Shown here: positions 46,038-57,600 of the stretch, piece by piece
Layout: each line of letters opens with the position of its first letter
Position numbering within the stretch: position 1 is the stretch's first letter
Source of the DNA: Glebionis coronaria
Taxonomy: Eukaryota; Streptophyta; Magnoliopsida; Asterales; Asteraceae
DNA length: 64,000 nucleotides
Assembly: GCA_025667525.1 (NCBI GenBank)
Contig: CM046874.1
Location: 281,962,880 to 282,026,879, forward strand
Reading direction: 5' to 3'
Notes under the pieces: generated by a model
Told to the model about the DNA's origin: nothing
The model's database searches: none
What the model saw: only the letters and a program-made list of their open reading frames with translations
Program-made: the position numbers and the translations under genes

Positions 46038-46046
46038 CTCTCCCAT
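46038..46046 (-). other. Element D polypurine tract
   Basis: Minus-strand TATGGGAGAG-type purine run directly before the TG of the 3' LTR. It is the expected second-strand primer site. Confidence 0.7.
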
Positions 46047-48212
46047 ACTAAGCCATTGCCGTGCCCTTACGCAATGCTAGAATAAAGTATTTAAGCATCA
46101 CCAAAATTCAACTTTATTAACCTTTATTGAAGAGTAAAAGACTTGCAACAATACTACGAAGATGTGTAAAGACATAATGTATGATTTTCATCACGAATGT
46201 GACTTTTAGGGTCAAAGAATAGAAACAAGTAAATGTCCCTTAGAGTAAACTTCGTCATCCTTGATTGTCATACATTCCATGCTAAGTGCAAAAACGAGAT
46301 CATTGTTGGTACAAGTCACAATGCTAACACTACTCATACGTCCAAATTGTGTAATACTTTTTCTCCCCGCAATCCTAGTTATTATAAAAGAAAATGGGTT
46401 ACTAGCATTTTTTAACTATTTGTCATGGATCACAAGTGATTCATATTGACTTATTTGAGTAGTTATTAGTCCGAAAGCAAAGTAGCACGATTTAATCGAT
46501 AGTTAGCCGAAGGACAAAATCTTTTAAAACGGCTTCTCGTGTATCTCCTTAAGTTCATATCTTGGCATAACTCGTTTCACGATTTGAGACCTTTCTCGGA
46601 CCGATATTTGGCATGTACTTCATACTTCAAATCATGGGAAGATGTACTTGAAATTATGATCTTCTCTTCATATATTTGGAATTTATTCACTTGACGTTTT
46701 TGAGAGATTCTTCATATTTGGACCTCGACTTCATCATTTTCTTCAATCTGTACTTTGGATTTTGATATACAACGATCCGCCTCATTTTCGGACTTGGATA
46801 TATTTATCCTCATACCTTGTAAGGGTCTTTTTGGATAGACTTTCTCCATGATCTTTAGGGGAGTAATTGCTTTTCGTCGTGTGTCTCGATCCTTCATATT
46901 GATTTAGGAAATATAATACTTCACATCATCTTGGATCTTTAGCAACAAAATAGGGCTCCTCATGCCTTGTTAGGGCCTTTTTGGATCATCACCAATCTTC
47001 GCGTCCTGCTTCAATAAGTTATGCCTTGGCTATGAACTCTATTTAACCCCGAGCAACTTTTAAACGATCTTGCGCTAGAGGCTCAGTAACCTTTCAAATC
47101 GTACGACCTTACTTATTGCAATTATTTTTATTCCTAATGCATTGATCTTATGGGAAGAAAAAGCCACAATTAAAAACATATGAGTTTTTGAAATAACATT
47201 TTCATGTTCTACGTTTAGCATGATCACTTGTCTAACTCTATCACTTCTCGTTCTTCACTATATAAAGACCTCTAATAAAAGAGACTCGTGAATACTTAGC
47301 CATGCAAGTCAAAATTAAGCCAAATTTGGATTAGCTTTCATTAAGACTATATCAAATCGAAGTTTTGGGTTTTCAAGCCACCTATAGGATCTTGCATTTT
47401 CTTGGACTTTTTCAAGTTTAGAGAATGCATTTTATAGTTCCCTTGATAAGTGACTTTCTAGGATCAATTATAGGAACTTGCGAAAAGTTCTTGTTCTTAA
47501 CCCGAATGAGCTAAGACTTTCACATTTTAAAGCTCCCTATATAAAAGTCTAGCAAAACTTGAATTGAGCGGGTTAAGGAATGTAAATGGCTCCAAATGCC
47601 CATCAAGTCAAAAATTAGCTCTTATTCTACCCATCGGAAAATATACATTCGTGTCTTAAAAACACTTATGAAAAGTAAGAAAAATTTTAAAATTTGGCCA
47701 TTTTTAGCCTTATTAGCAACAAAACAACACAATGAATGTTGGAAAACGTGAGGGCGTAGCAAAGCAAGTACCTATTCACCCCCCATACTAAAAGTAAACA
47801 TTGTCCTCAATGTTTCGAGTCTAAAGGTCGAGCACCCCCATACTAGAGACAAAGAATCGAATGCTTAGGATCTAGCATGGAAAGGGTGATCAACAATATA
47901 TCTAAAGCCGTTTATTAAGTATGCTAAAAGATAATTGTTAGAACAACAAAGGATATTTCAATGGATTCGTGAAAAACTTCTTCAAGCAAACGATGGAGGC
48001 TCACGTAAACGAACACGGGAGTCTTCAATCGTAGATGATGATGATGATAATCTAGATAACACAATCACAAACAACCACGAGACAACGAGTTTGAAGGGTA
48101 CAAGTCCCGTCATTAGTGATTAGTAAGCATAAAAGGATAAGCATGGGATCTCCCCCACGAGGCACCTCGTGTTTGATTACCGAGTCATGAGCTCGACTCG
48201 ATCCCCTCAATG
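46047..48212 (-). other. Element D interval between integrase and 3' LTR
   Basis: About 2.2 kb where some Athila elements carry an env-like ORF. No such ORF is present. It holds a perfect palindrome (AAACATTG, TCCT, CAATGTTT) at 47796-47815 beside a G-rich tract on the minus strand. Two similar blocks also appear near 46816 and 46966, both reading CCTTGTxAGGGxCTTTTTGGAT. Remaining sequence is AT-rich. Confidence 0.65.
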
Positions 48213-50081
48213 CTAATTATCATTGGGGAAGGTGACATGGTCGAGGTCAACCATTGAAGGAATTTCCACACCAAAGTAGTGCTTAAGCCTATGTCCATTC
48301 ACCTTGAAGTTAGGACCATCATCTTGAGCTAGCTCGATGGTCCCATAAGGAAACACTTGTGTAACGGTGAAAGGACCCGACCAACGAGATTTCAATTTCC
48401 CGGAAATTATCTTAAGTCTAGAGTTAAAAAGTAACACTTGATCACCAACGTTAAAAACCCGGTTTTTAATCTTTGCATCATGAAACTTTTTAGTCTTTTC
48501 TTTGAAAATTAATGAATTGTTATAAGCATTGTCTCTTAATTCATCCAATTCATTCAATTGTATTTTCCGGTGATCTCCCGCGGTCTTCAAGTCAAAGTTT
48601 GCATGCTTAAGGGCCCAATATGCCTTGTGCTCCAATTCAATGGGAAAATGACAATTCTTCCCATAGACTAACTTATAAGGAGTGCAACCGATAGGTGTCT
48701 TATAAGCGGTCCTAAAGGCCCATAAAGCGTCATCGAGTTTGTCGGACCATGAAGCACGGTTTTCTCCAATTGACCTCTCTAAAATCCTCTTCAAAGCTCG
48801 GTTCGAAACCTCGACTTGCCCACTCGTTTGCGGGTGATAAGCCGTTGAAAGACGATGAGTAACTCCATATTTCTTTAAGACCTTCTCGAATTGGTCATTA
48901 AAAAAATGGGTTCCACGATCGCTTATAATAGCACGAGGGGTTCCGAACCGAGAGAATAGTTGCTTCAAAAACTTCACTACCACACGAGCATCATTAGTAG
49001 GTAAAGCCTTAGCTTCCACCCACTTAGAAAGGTAGTCCACCGCGACGAGGATATACTTGTTACCATGAGACAATGGTAACGGCCCCATAAAGTCTATACC
49101 CCATATATCGAAAATCTCACACACTTGAATTATGTTTTGCGGCATTTCATCACGTTGAGACGATTTTCCTTGACGTTGGCACGAATCACACGACTTCACA
49201 AGTGCGTGTGCATCACGATAGATAGAAGGCCAAAAGAAGCCGGCATCGAACACTTTCTTAGCCGTGAGATTAGCACCATGGTGACCACCCGTGGGTCCCT
49301 CGTGACAAGCTCTAAGGATATTAGAAGCTTCGGCACCAAAAACACAACGTCGAACGAGTTGATCTGCACAAACCCGAAAGAGATAAGGGTCGTCCCAAAA
49401 ATAGAACTTGACGTCACGAAAGAATTTTCGCTTTTGTTGTGTCGTCATACCCTTGATTATGAAATTGCCCGCATGGTAATTTGCAATGTCGGCAAACCAT
49501 GGGGTGGTGTCTTTAGAATTCAGAACACCGAGAGTCTCGAGAGGAAATGCTTCGGTGATTTCCTTGTTCTCGAAAACATCTTTGTGAGGATCTTCTAGAC
49601 GAGAGAGATGATCGGCCGCTAGATTCTTGGCTCCTTTTTTGTCAAGCACGGTGACATCAAATTCTTGGAGGAGGAGCATCCAACGAAGTAATCTCGGCTT
49701 AGCGTCTTGCTTAGCTAAGAGATACTTGATAGCCGAATGGTCGGTATACACGATGCTTTTAGTTAAGACGAGATATGGTCGGAATTTCTCAAAAGCATAG
49801 ACCACGGCAAGGAATTCATTTTCCGTTGTGGTGTACTTTAATTGAGCCTCGGTCATCGTCTTACTAGCATAATGGATAGGACGGAAATGCTTTTCATAGC
49901 GTTGCCCTAAGACGGCCCCTATAGCATAATCACTTGCATCGCACATGATTTCAAAGGGTAGTTCCCAATTAGGAGCAACAAGAATGGGAGCTTCGGTAAG
50001 TTTCCTTTTAAGAGTTTCGAAAGCTCTAACACAATCCTCATTGAAATTAAAAGGATCATCTTTCTCGAGAAGGTGTGTCAT
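48213..50081 (-). CDS. pol: Element D pol: RNase H and integrase
   Basis: A 622-residue open segment. RNase H comes first, with [14 protein letters not shown] (Asp48), Glu near 88, YTDHSA (Asp114) and ADHLSR (Asp157). Integrase follows: the H2C2 finger (His near 260-268, Cys298 and Cys301), GIDFMGPL (Asp330), SDRGTHF (Asp388) and QVEVSNR (Glu424). The C-terminal module contains [12 protein letters not shown] and [10 protein letters not shown]. All catalytic residues are intact. The frame is continuous with the RT segment across the TGA at 50120-50118, where relatives have Arg. RNase H before integrase is the Ty3/gypsy order. No chromodomain is seen, as expected for Athila/Tat. Confidence 0.93.
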   Translation of the reverse strand: MTHLLEKDDPFNFNEDCVRAFETLKRKLTEAPILVAPNWELPFEIMCDASDYAIGAVLGQRYEKHFRPIHYASKTMTEAQLKYTTTENEFLAVVYAFEKFRPYLVLTKSIVYTDHSAIKYLLAKQDAKPRLLRWMLLLQEFDVTVLDKKGAKNLAADHLSRLEDPHKDVFENKEITEAFPLETLGVLNSKDTTPWFADIANYHAGNFIIKGMTTQQKRKFFRDVKFYFWDDPYLFRVCADQLVRRCVFGAEASNILRACHEGPTGGHHGANLTAKKVFDAGFFWPSIYRDAHALVKSCDSCQRQGKSSQRDEMPQNIIQVCEIFDIWGIDFMGPLPLSHGNKYILVAVDYLSKWVEAKALPTNDARVVVKFLKQLFSRFGTPRAIISDRGTHFFNDQFEKVLKKYGVTHRLSTAYHPQTSGQVEVSNRALKRILERSIGENRASWSDKLDDALWAFRTAYKTPIGCTPYKLVYGKNCHFPIELEHKAYWALKHANFDLKTAGDHRKIQLNELDELRDNAYNNSLIFKEKTKKFHDAKIKNRVFNVGDQVLLFNSRLKIISGKLKSRWSGPFTVTQVFPYGTIELAQDDGPNFKVNGHRLKHYFGVEIPSMVDLDHVTFPNDN

Positions 50082-50117
50082 AGGTCGAGAGATTTTCGAA
50101 AAGTCTTTGATGAAACG

Positions 50118-51116
50118 TCAATAAAAGCCCGCGTGGCCTAGGAAACTCCTAAATACCTTAACGGTTTTGGGATGAGGTAACTTGGCGATGACGTCTACCT
50201 TAGCTTTATCGACCTCAATCCCCGCTTCCGACACCTTATGTCCTAAGACGATTCCTTGTTTACACATAAAATGACATTTTTCCCAATTAAGCACAAGATC
50301 GGTTTCTTCACAACGTTTTAACATTTGCTCGAGATTAGATAAACACGACGTGAACGAATTGCCAAATACCGAAAAGTCATCCATAAACACTTCCATCGAC
50401 TTCTCGATCATATCGTGAAAAATCGCCATCATACACCGTTGAAACGTACCCGGTGCATTACAAAGTCCGAAAGGCATCCTACGATAAGCAAACGTTCCAT
50501 AAGGACACGTAAACGTAGTCTTCTCTTGATCACGAGGGTCGATAGGGATTTGAAAGTAACCCGAAAAACCATCTAAAAAGCAATAGAATTCATTTCCCGC
50601 GAGTCGCTCCAACATTTGATCCATGAAGGGCAAAGGAAAGTGGTCTTTACGAGTGGCGTCATTTACCTTTCGGTAGTCAATACACACCCTCCAACCGGTC
50701 ACAACACGAGTGGGAATTAACTCGTTGTTTTCATTGGGCACAACGGTCATTCCTCCCTTTTTAGGGACACAATGGATTGGGCTCACCCATAGGCTATCAA
50801 AGATAGGATAAATCATTCTCGCGTCAAGGAGTTTTAACACTTCCTTTTTAATGACATCGTGAATTTTGGGATTCACCCTTCTTTGACTTTGAATTGCGGG
50901 TTTGTAGTCCTCCTCCATTAAAATCTTGTGAGTACAAAATTTTGGGTCAATACCCTTAATGGCGGAAATTTTCCACGCAATTGCCCCTTTATGAGCTTTA
51001 AGAACTTTCAAGAGCTCGGTTTTTTCATCATTAGCAAGACCTCTTGCAAAAATAACCGGCAACTTGTCATCACCTTCCAAGAATGCGTATTCAAGGTGAG
51101 AAGGAAGAGCTTTCAA
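50118..51116 (-). CDS. pol: Element D pol: reverse transcriptase
   Basis: A 332-residue segment. It opens with the ALPSHLEYAFLEGDDKLPV block typical of plant Athila/Tat RT, then SPIHCVPKKGG (111-122), RVCIDYRKVN (143-152), LDGFSGYFQI (181-190), PFGLCNAPGTFQR (215-227), the catalytic FMDD (244-247) and LGHKVSEAGI. It ends at TGA 50120-50118 within HAGFY, after which RNase H continues in the same frame. A one-base frame change near 51116-51125 cuts it from the protease frame. The active-site Asp residues are intact. Confidence 0.93.
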   Translation of the reverse strand: MKALPSHLEYAFLEGDDKLPVIFARGLANDEKTELLKVLKAHKGAIAWKISAIKGIDPKFCTHKILMEEDYKPAIQSQRRVNPKIHDVIKKEVLKLLDARMIYPIFDSLWVSPIHCVPKKGGMTVVPNENNELIPTRVVTGWRVCIDYRKVNDATRKDHFPLPFMDQMLERLAGNEFYCFLDGFSGYFQIPIDPRDQEKTTFTCPYGTFAYRRMPFGLCNAPGTFQRCMMAIFHDMIEKSMEVFMDDFSVFGNSFTSCLSNLEQMLKRCEETDLVLNWEKCHFMCKQGIVLGHKVSEAGIEVDKAKVDVIAKLPHPKTVKVFRSFLGHAGFY

Positions 51117-52450
51117 TTCGAGGATAGCGGTTCCTCGATTGAAGATTTTGGTTCAACACTCATAACTTCCATTGGCGGAAGAAATGGTGGAATAGAAGTA
51201 TCATCACTAATCAACACCTCATCTTCATTGTCGATTTCATTTGAAGTGAAATCGCCTCCTTGGAATGGAGTGAGATTTGGTGTAGAATTAGCAAGAATCG
51301 GATCCAAAATAGTGGGATTGCCACTTGACGAGCTATCGGAAAAACCTAACACTTCTTGTGAAAACTCATCGCAAACCACATCAACTATGTCAATGTGATT
51401 GATGGTAGCGATTGCATAAACATGAGAAGTTTTCGAGTTTTGAGTAGCGTTTATAACAAGTTCCTCTTCGTTGAATCTCAAAGTGATAGTTCTTGCATGA
51501 ACGTCGATAAGCGATCTCGAGGTGTCTAAAAATGAACGACCTAAAATTAGAGGAACTTGAGGATCCGCGGGGATGTCAACTACTATAAAATCAACGGGAT
51601 AGTAGAACTTCCCCACTTTCACGAAAACATCTTCGGCTACTCCACATGCTAAAATCGTAGAATGATCGGCCATCTCGATAGACATGTTCGAAGGAATAAA
51701 AGCCGGAAGCGAAAGCGATTTCCAAATGGAAAATGGCATCAAATTAATGCTCGCACCAAGATCGGCCAAGGCGAGGCATTCTTTCATATATTGGATTTTA
51801 CAAGGAATGAGAAACTTTCCGGGGTCACCAACTTTTTCCGGTATGCGGTTAAGATAAACCGAAGAACAATTAGCAAGCTTTGAAAGCTTTTCCTTATCGC
51901 TCATCATACTTTTAAAAGTGGAAGCGAAACGAGGCATATAAAACAACGCGTCGGCTAAACTCACATCATAATGCACTTGTTGAAACATTTTTATAAAAAG
52001 CTCGATTTGTTGTTTGTTACGTTCTTGCAATTTCTCTTTGTTTCGTCTCGAAGGGTAAGGTAAGGGTGGTGTGGGTTGGACATTAGGCAACGACCTTGGA
52101 ATTTCGGGTTCCATGGTTGGTATTGGTTCAACCGTAGGTGTGGTTTGAGCGGTACTTCGTGGGATTGTAATGTGCTCCTTTTCGAACATCACCTCGGGCT
52201 CTTTCTTGATTTCCTTCTCCGTAGAAGTACTTGGACGAGAGATTGGTTCCTTGAAAGTTTTACCACTACGTGTAGTAATAACCTTCATTTCTCCCTTCGG
52301 GTTTGCAATGGTATCATTAGGAAGACCACCCGAGGAAGAGGGTTTACACATGATTGCTTCAAACATTTTTGCCATTCGGTCCTCAAATTTTGATTGCCTA
52401 GCATCCGCTTTTAAGAATTCTTGCTTAATCTCATGTTGTCCTTGTCCCAT
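51113..52450 (-). CDS. pol: Element D protease-containing segment of gag-pol
   Basis: A 445-residue open piece in the same frame as gag beyond the TAA near 52477. Residues 1-30 are Gln/Lys-rich. A Ser/Thr/Pro and Glu-rich linker leads to PYPSRRNKEKLQ (131-142), DVSLADALFYMPRF (172-185) and the aspartic protease core [15 protein letters not shown] (229-243; Asp230 catalytic). The later IPLILGRSFL-like block reads VPLILGRSFLDTS. An acidic linker ends the piece. The corresponding block in elements G and E has lost the catalytic Asp. Confidence 0.88.
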   Translation of the reverse strand: MGQGQHEIKQEFLKADARQSKFEDRMAKMFEAIMCKPSSSGGLPNDTIANPKGEMKVITTRSGKTFKEPISRPSTSTEKEIKKEPEVMFEKEHITIPRSTAQTTPTVEPIPTMEPEIPRSLPNVQPTPPLPYPSRRNKEKLQERNKQQIELFIKMFQQVHYDVSLADALFYMPRFASTFKSMMSDKEKLSKLANCSSVYLNRIPEKVGDPGKFLIPCKIQYMKECLALADLGASINLMPFSIWKSLSLPAFIPSNMSIEMADHSTILACGVAEDVFVKVGKFYYPVDFIVVDIPADPQVPLILGRSFLDTSRSLIDVHARTITLRFNEEELVINATQNSKTSHVYAIATINHIDIVDVVCDEFSQEVLGFSDSSSSGNPTILDPILANSTPNLTPFQGGDFTSNEIDNEDEVLISDDTSIPPFLPPMEVMSVEPKSSIEEPLSSN

Positions 52451-52474
52451 CTTTTGTTGATTTTCTTGAAGACG

Positions 52475-53884
52475 TTAGACATTTCCTCCCATTTTATTTG
52501 CATGAGTTTTAAGTTCATTAGCAAGTTCGTTTTTAAGCTCGTTTTTCAACTCGGATCTTAAGCTAATCATCTCACGTTGCATGTTATCAAACTTAGCATC
52601 ATTTGCTTTAGCATAATCCAAAAATTCTCCTTGAAGATTTTTAGTGTGAGCATTTTGAAAACCTTGTGTAGTGTTTTGAAAATCACGGTTTTGGTTTTGA
52701 TTAGTGACTTGTCCATTCCCACTTTGATAATTCCCTTTATTGTAGTTACGTGAATTGCCTTGGTAACTACCACCTTGATTGTTGTTTCGATAGTTATTAG
52801 CATTTTGATTTGGTGGAGCTTGATTTGGGCGGGAACCTTGACCGTTTTGGTTGTAAGTTCCCGTTGCTACGTAAGCACTCGAAGTGTTACCATCCGCGGT
52901 AATGCACTCGGAAAGATCATGAGCTCCACCACAAGACAAACAACTCTTAGTAACCGCTTTAACCGAAGTGGAATTTGAAGCTTCTTGAGCTTTCCAATGA
53001 GACATAAGATTAGCAAATCTATCGAAAAACCGATTTTCCTCATTAGCTTCATCATGTAAGGCATTAATGCTACGAGACGATGACAACGGTGAAGAACCCA
53101 AATTGGAAACACTCGGTGTGTTACGAGGGCTATAAACCTTAGATCTATTCTCGATAATCTTTAAAGCTTCATCGGTCGTTTTGCACAAAAAATTACCACC
53201 CGCGGCGGCATTCAAGTAATCTCGTTCATGATAATTAAGCCCATTATAAAAAGTATCAATTTGATGCAATTCCGAAAAATCATGGTGTGGACATTCATGT
53301 AACATTTCTTTAAAGCGTTCCCATGCCATTGAAAAACTTTCATTATTTCTTTGCACAAATCTTGAAATCTCATTTTTCAAATGTGTTGTTTTAGATGGTG
53401 GAAAAAACTTGTTCACAAACTTAGAAACGAGATCACCCCATGTCAAAATTGAATTTGGCGGTTCTTTCTCAAGCCAAATTTTTGCGGGTCCATCTAATGA
53501 GTATGGAAACAACATCATTTTAATGGCGTCATGTGGAACATCCTTAAACTTGCTAGTAGCGGTGAGACGATTAAAATTCCTAATGTGATAGTGCGGGTTG
53601 TCTTTCTCATGACCTCTAAACTTATTAGCTTGCAACATCGACATTAAACCCGTCTTAATCTCGAAATTCTCCGCAAGGACAGCGGGAATTACAATGGCCT
53701 CTCCAAAACCCTCGGTGGGTTCTTGTAGCAACTCCATCATAGTACGATTAGCCATGACGACTTCTTGTTCTACAATAGGTTCAACAATTGGAGGTTGTTC
53801 TTCAATCAACGTCTCTTGATTGGCTTTCTTTTGAAGACGTTTACGACCTCGTTTTGCTTGATTACGAGTGATCATAAACTTCAT
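52475..53884 (-). CDS. gag: Element D gag
   Basis: 469 residues, start at 53884 (alternative Met at 53875). A basic N-terminus (KRGRKRLQKK) is followed by the Athila-type Retrotrans_gag domain (about 75-235: LFPYSLDGPAKIWLEKEPP, SILTWGDLVSKFVNKFFPP and AWERFKEMLHECPHH). A single knuckle-like Cys/His cluster has Cys315, Cys318, His322 and Cys327. An Asn/Gln/Gly-rich stretch and a coiled-coil tail close it. The TAA that ends it sits where the frame continues into the protease segment, so gag and pol were probably one polyprotein; Gln is the likely original codon. Confidence 0.93.
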   Translation of the reverse strand: MKFMITRNQAKRGRKRLQKKANQETLIEEQPPIVEPIVEQEVVMANRTMMELLQEPTEGFGEAIVIPAVLAENFEIKTGLMSMLQANKFRGHEKDNPHYHIRNFNRLTATSKFKDVPHDAIKMMLFPYSLDGPAKIWLEKEPPNSILTWGDLVSKFVNKFFPPSKTTHLKNEISRFVQRNNESFSMAWERFKEMLHECPHHDFSELHQIDTFYNGLNYHERDYLNAAAGGNFLCKTTDEALKIIENRSKVYSPRNTPSVSNLGSSPLSSSRSINALHDEANEENRFFDRFANLMSHWKAQEASNSTSVKAVTKSCLSCGGAHDLSECITADGNTSSAYVATGTYNQNGQGSRPNQAPPNQNANNYRNNNQGGSYQGNSRNYNKGNYQSGNGQVTNQNQNRDFQNTTQGFQNAHTKNLQGEFLDYAKANDAKFDNMQREMISLRSELKNELKNELANELKTHANKMGGNV

Positions 53885-54602
53885 GAAGAATGGGAGGTGA
53901 GCAAAGAAGATTCTTTTTGGGTGTTTTGTGAATTTTCAATTTTTTTGTGTTTTTGATTGTTTTTAATTTTTTTTGGATTTTGGTGTATCTTCGTAGACAA
54001 CAATCTACCAAATCTCTCCTCGAATCAAACTCTTGATTAAAGAAGCCTCAAAAGAATGAAAACGATCACGTGGAGTGAACGCCTTCGAGTGACTTTAGAA
54101 CTTTGGTGAAAACCAAATTGTTCAAGAGGGTTTAATCACAAAGAAAACAAGAAAATATATTATACGTAATAATACTTTGGGTGGCAAAACCCTCGATTAG
54201 CCTTCAATCTCAAAATATTCACAAGCAAGCGGGGAAACGAGGCGGCGCGAATCACTTAAGAGCCTTTTTCTTTAGGGTATATTTTATAATACCCGCCTTA
54301 TACCCACCTTATAGTTTGTATTTTTTCAAAATCGAGCTTCACGAAAGTATTTATCTATTTTTGCCTTTTTCTTTTTGTTTGAGATTCGAATACAATAATT
54401 AGGAGATCAAATCCCAATTAAGGTTGTGTTTTCACACTTTTGGAGATATTTTGTATTTATTGTGATACTTAATACAATATAGTAGTAATAATTTCACAAG
54501 AAAAACCAATAAAACTGATAATACGTATTAGTAGAGTTCTACTAATACAAATACTTTATATGGTTAATATTAAAAACAACAAAACAAATTAATCACGACA
54601 CA
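53885..54602 (-). other. Element D leader
   Basis: About 700 bp between the PBS and gag on the minus strand. It is T-rich near the gag start, with no ORF of note. It probably forms the 5' untranslated leader. Confidence 0.6.
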
Positions 54603-54622
54603 CCTCCCCGGCAGCGGTGCCA
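54603..54622 (-). other. Element D primer-binding site (Asp tRNA, Athila type)
   Basis: On the minus strand TGGCACCGCTGCCGGGGA lies four bases after the LTR. TGGCGCCGTTGCCGGGGA-like sites are the classic Athila/Tat PBS. Confidence 0.88.
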
Positions 54623-54625
54623 AAA

Positions 54626-57600
54626 TGATTGTGGTAAATTACGTCTTTTAGGAAAAAGAGCGTAAATGAGCGGCAAGTATTAAGTGATGATTTAGGAAAA
54701 TCAAGCACTAATGACCCAATGAAGTTCAAGTTCGTTTCCTAAGGAGGTATATGTGTGTGACTAAGATGTAAATGATTTGAGATTAATATTGGTTAGAAGG
54801 GGATGAGAAAAGAGGATGACGAAGACGTGAAATTAATTACTACTAAGACTTAACGTAAAACCGTAAAATAAGCCAAAATAAAAAATAAATTCTAAAAATT
54901 ACCAAAAATTCACAAAAAATCTTAATAAATAAACTAAGAGTTCACCAATGATCAAAACTTTTTCAAACCTTTTAATTAATTAAATATTCAATTTTTAAAT
55001 GCTAATTAAAGCCCTAAAAATCAAATTAATGATCAAAAAGCCCAAATAAAGATTTTTCAATTGGTAAACCTCTATAATGACCTAAAAAGATTAAAAACTA
55101 TTTTTAGAAATTTTAAAACTAATAAAAACTATTTAAAATGATTTAAAAACTATTAAAACCTAAAATAATTATAAAAATTAATCTAAAGATGATAAAATTA
55201 ATCTAAAAGTTGAAAAATTCCTATTTTAATGTATTTAAGCTAAGAAAAATGTAAAAGTTGAAAAATGTGAAATTTGAAAAATAATAATAAAATAATATTA
55301 AAATAATATTAAAAATCCAAAAATTATAAAAAATTCTAAAAACTTGCAAACTAGTTAATTTTAACCTAAATAAACAGAAAATGAAAGTGAAATGACCAGA
55401 ATACCCCTATTGGGCCCTCAAATGGGCCAAAACCAAAAACAATCCACTTAAATGGGCTTTTTAGCCCAAAAAGTCAAACTTGGCCCAATTGACTTGGAAA
55501 AGCCCAATCTTACTCAAAATTTATTTCTAAAAACAAAACTCTAAAGGCACAAAAGCTGAAAGTGAGCTTATCACAGCTTATTAAGAAAACAGCTTATCCT
55601 TATTGGGCTTTTTAGCCCATTAAGCAATAAGCTAATGCCATAAGCTCTAATTTGACACATAACCTTCTTTTGGGATGCTTAAGAGATCTGTAAAAAGAAA
55701 TTTTGAAAAAGCACACTCAATAAGCCAAAAATAAGCAAAGTACAATTTCACTAAAAGACAAAATAGTCGGGTTTGAGATTTGGGGCACCTCAGAACTTGA
55801 TTCAACTTGCAAAATGTCACAAATGAACTCAATAAGCCAAATCAATCAACAAAATTCCAATAAGCAACACCAATAAGCCAGAATGAACCAATAAGCACTT
55901 ATGAAAAAGTCAATTAAGTTGGTTTTCTAGTCAAACCCTAAAGTCAACCCACCAAATGCTCCAGTATGAACAAATGGGTCAAATAATGAGCACCTATTAC
56001 AAAATCCAAGTTGTTGCTGGTTAAAATAAGCTATTATAGCTTCTTGATAAGCTGAAACCCAATTAACACTAGTAGTGGCTAGCAGCAGGGGAAAGGAGTT
56101 CCCACTGCTTTGACTATTTGACCAAGCTTTTTAGAGAGATTTAGTTGGATTCAATTGGAAACAAAGGCACCCTTGTGATCAGTGAATCACAAGGAGTCAA
56201 TATCAACAAGAAAATCACAATTTGGTCAACAAAATAAGCCTAGAATAAGCAAACAGCCACCAGATATAGCACAGATATGGGAAATAAGCAGTTATGCACA
56301 AATAAGCAGATATAGCATGAATAAGCCAACCAAATTCAACAGGATGCATACACAAGCTATATAAACTATGAATAAGCACAAACAAACATAAATCAACCAC
56401 TGAATCAAAGTGAACAAGCAGAAATAAGCACCAACAGTTACTGATAAGAACAAGTATAATATGCAGAAACTTTTGATGATCTAATTGACACTAAATCCAA
56501 TTTCAAGCACCCAAATCTCTTTCCCTGATGTTATTAACCTAGTTTAATCACTTGTTAACCCTAGTCTATGATTAGATCTAGGTGTCCCTTAAACCACAGC
56601 AAAAAATATCAAGTAACAAAGATTTTATGGCCCTATTTAGAATCTAGGTGTTTCAAACTACAAAATATGCAAATAAGTTACCAAGTATATCAGATACACA
56701 TGTACCAACAGATAACAACACAAAACTAACACTCAACAAACCTCAAAACCTGCTTATGCAGTTAACCCAAACACCCCTTAATAACCTGTTTTGACAAGTT
56801 TTCAAAGGATTATCAAGATTTAACCCACAAATCAAACTAACAACACCTCAATAACATCAAACAATACCAGATGAACAATAATCAACCATAAAAACACAGA
56901 TTCAAGAACTATCATGCAAATTCACCAAAAATTCAGAAAATAAAGAGAAATTGAAAAAGGAAAAGGTGCAAACCTCCAAGACCTACATCCAGGCCTTGGA
57001 TTGTTTGAGCTGAGGTACTAGCAGAACAAGTACCAGCTTCCAATGCTGATAAGATGAACAAACAATAAAGTGAGATCAAATAACCAAGACTTTCTGATTA
57101 TTGAAACACAAGCCTTATCAATTAAAACCTTGCCTCAAAAACCTTCAAACATGTAAACGGAACTCAGAATTAGGCTATTCTAACACCAACTTTTAATAAA
57201 CAAGAACAAGATTTCATAAATTTCTGAAAATCAAATTTTATTAACTTAAAAAGGGATTACAATGATTGATAGCCTAAAACTGGAAAAAAGGGACTCTCAT
57301 AGGTTGAGGTCTCCTTTTATAGACATATGCTATGCCTACACTGTTCACAAACCCTAGAAGTGAAATTCTCAAAATTTCCTTAAGCACTTGATGCCGTTTG
57401 TTATTGATGAGCTGTCCAAAATGATCCAAGACGTTCATTTTAGCTTTGGGGTTAAGCTAAGAGTGTGGGCTGTTGATCTTGACACGCCAGCTTACTTGGA
57501 GAGAAAGTTGTCTCATGATTGGTTGAAAGGGAATTGGGGGTGGGGTCCATGGTGAGTGGGAGTGAGGGTTTTTGATGTGGGATGAGTTTCTGCCTGTGTG

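Noticed and set aside
46047..48212. An env-like gene between integrase and LTR of D
   Set aside because: No ORF over about 65 codons with signal or membrane segments; the 62-codon + ORF at 47935-48123 is antisense with no motif.
52076..52460. + strand ORFs over D protease and gag
   Set aside because: Antisense shadows of the minus-strand polyprotein.
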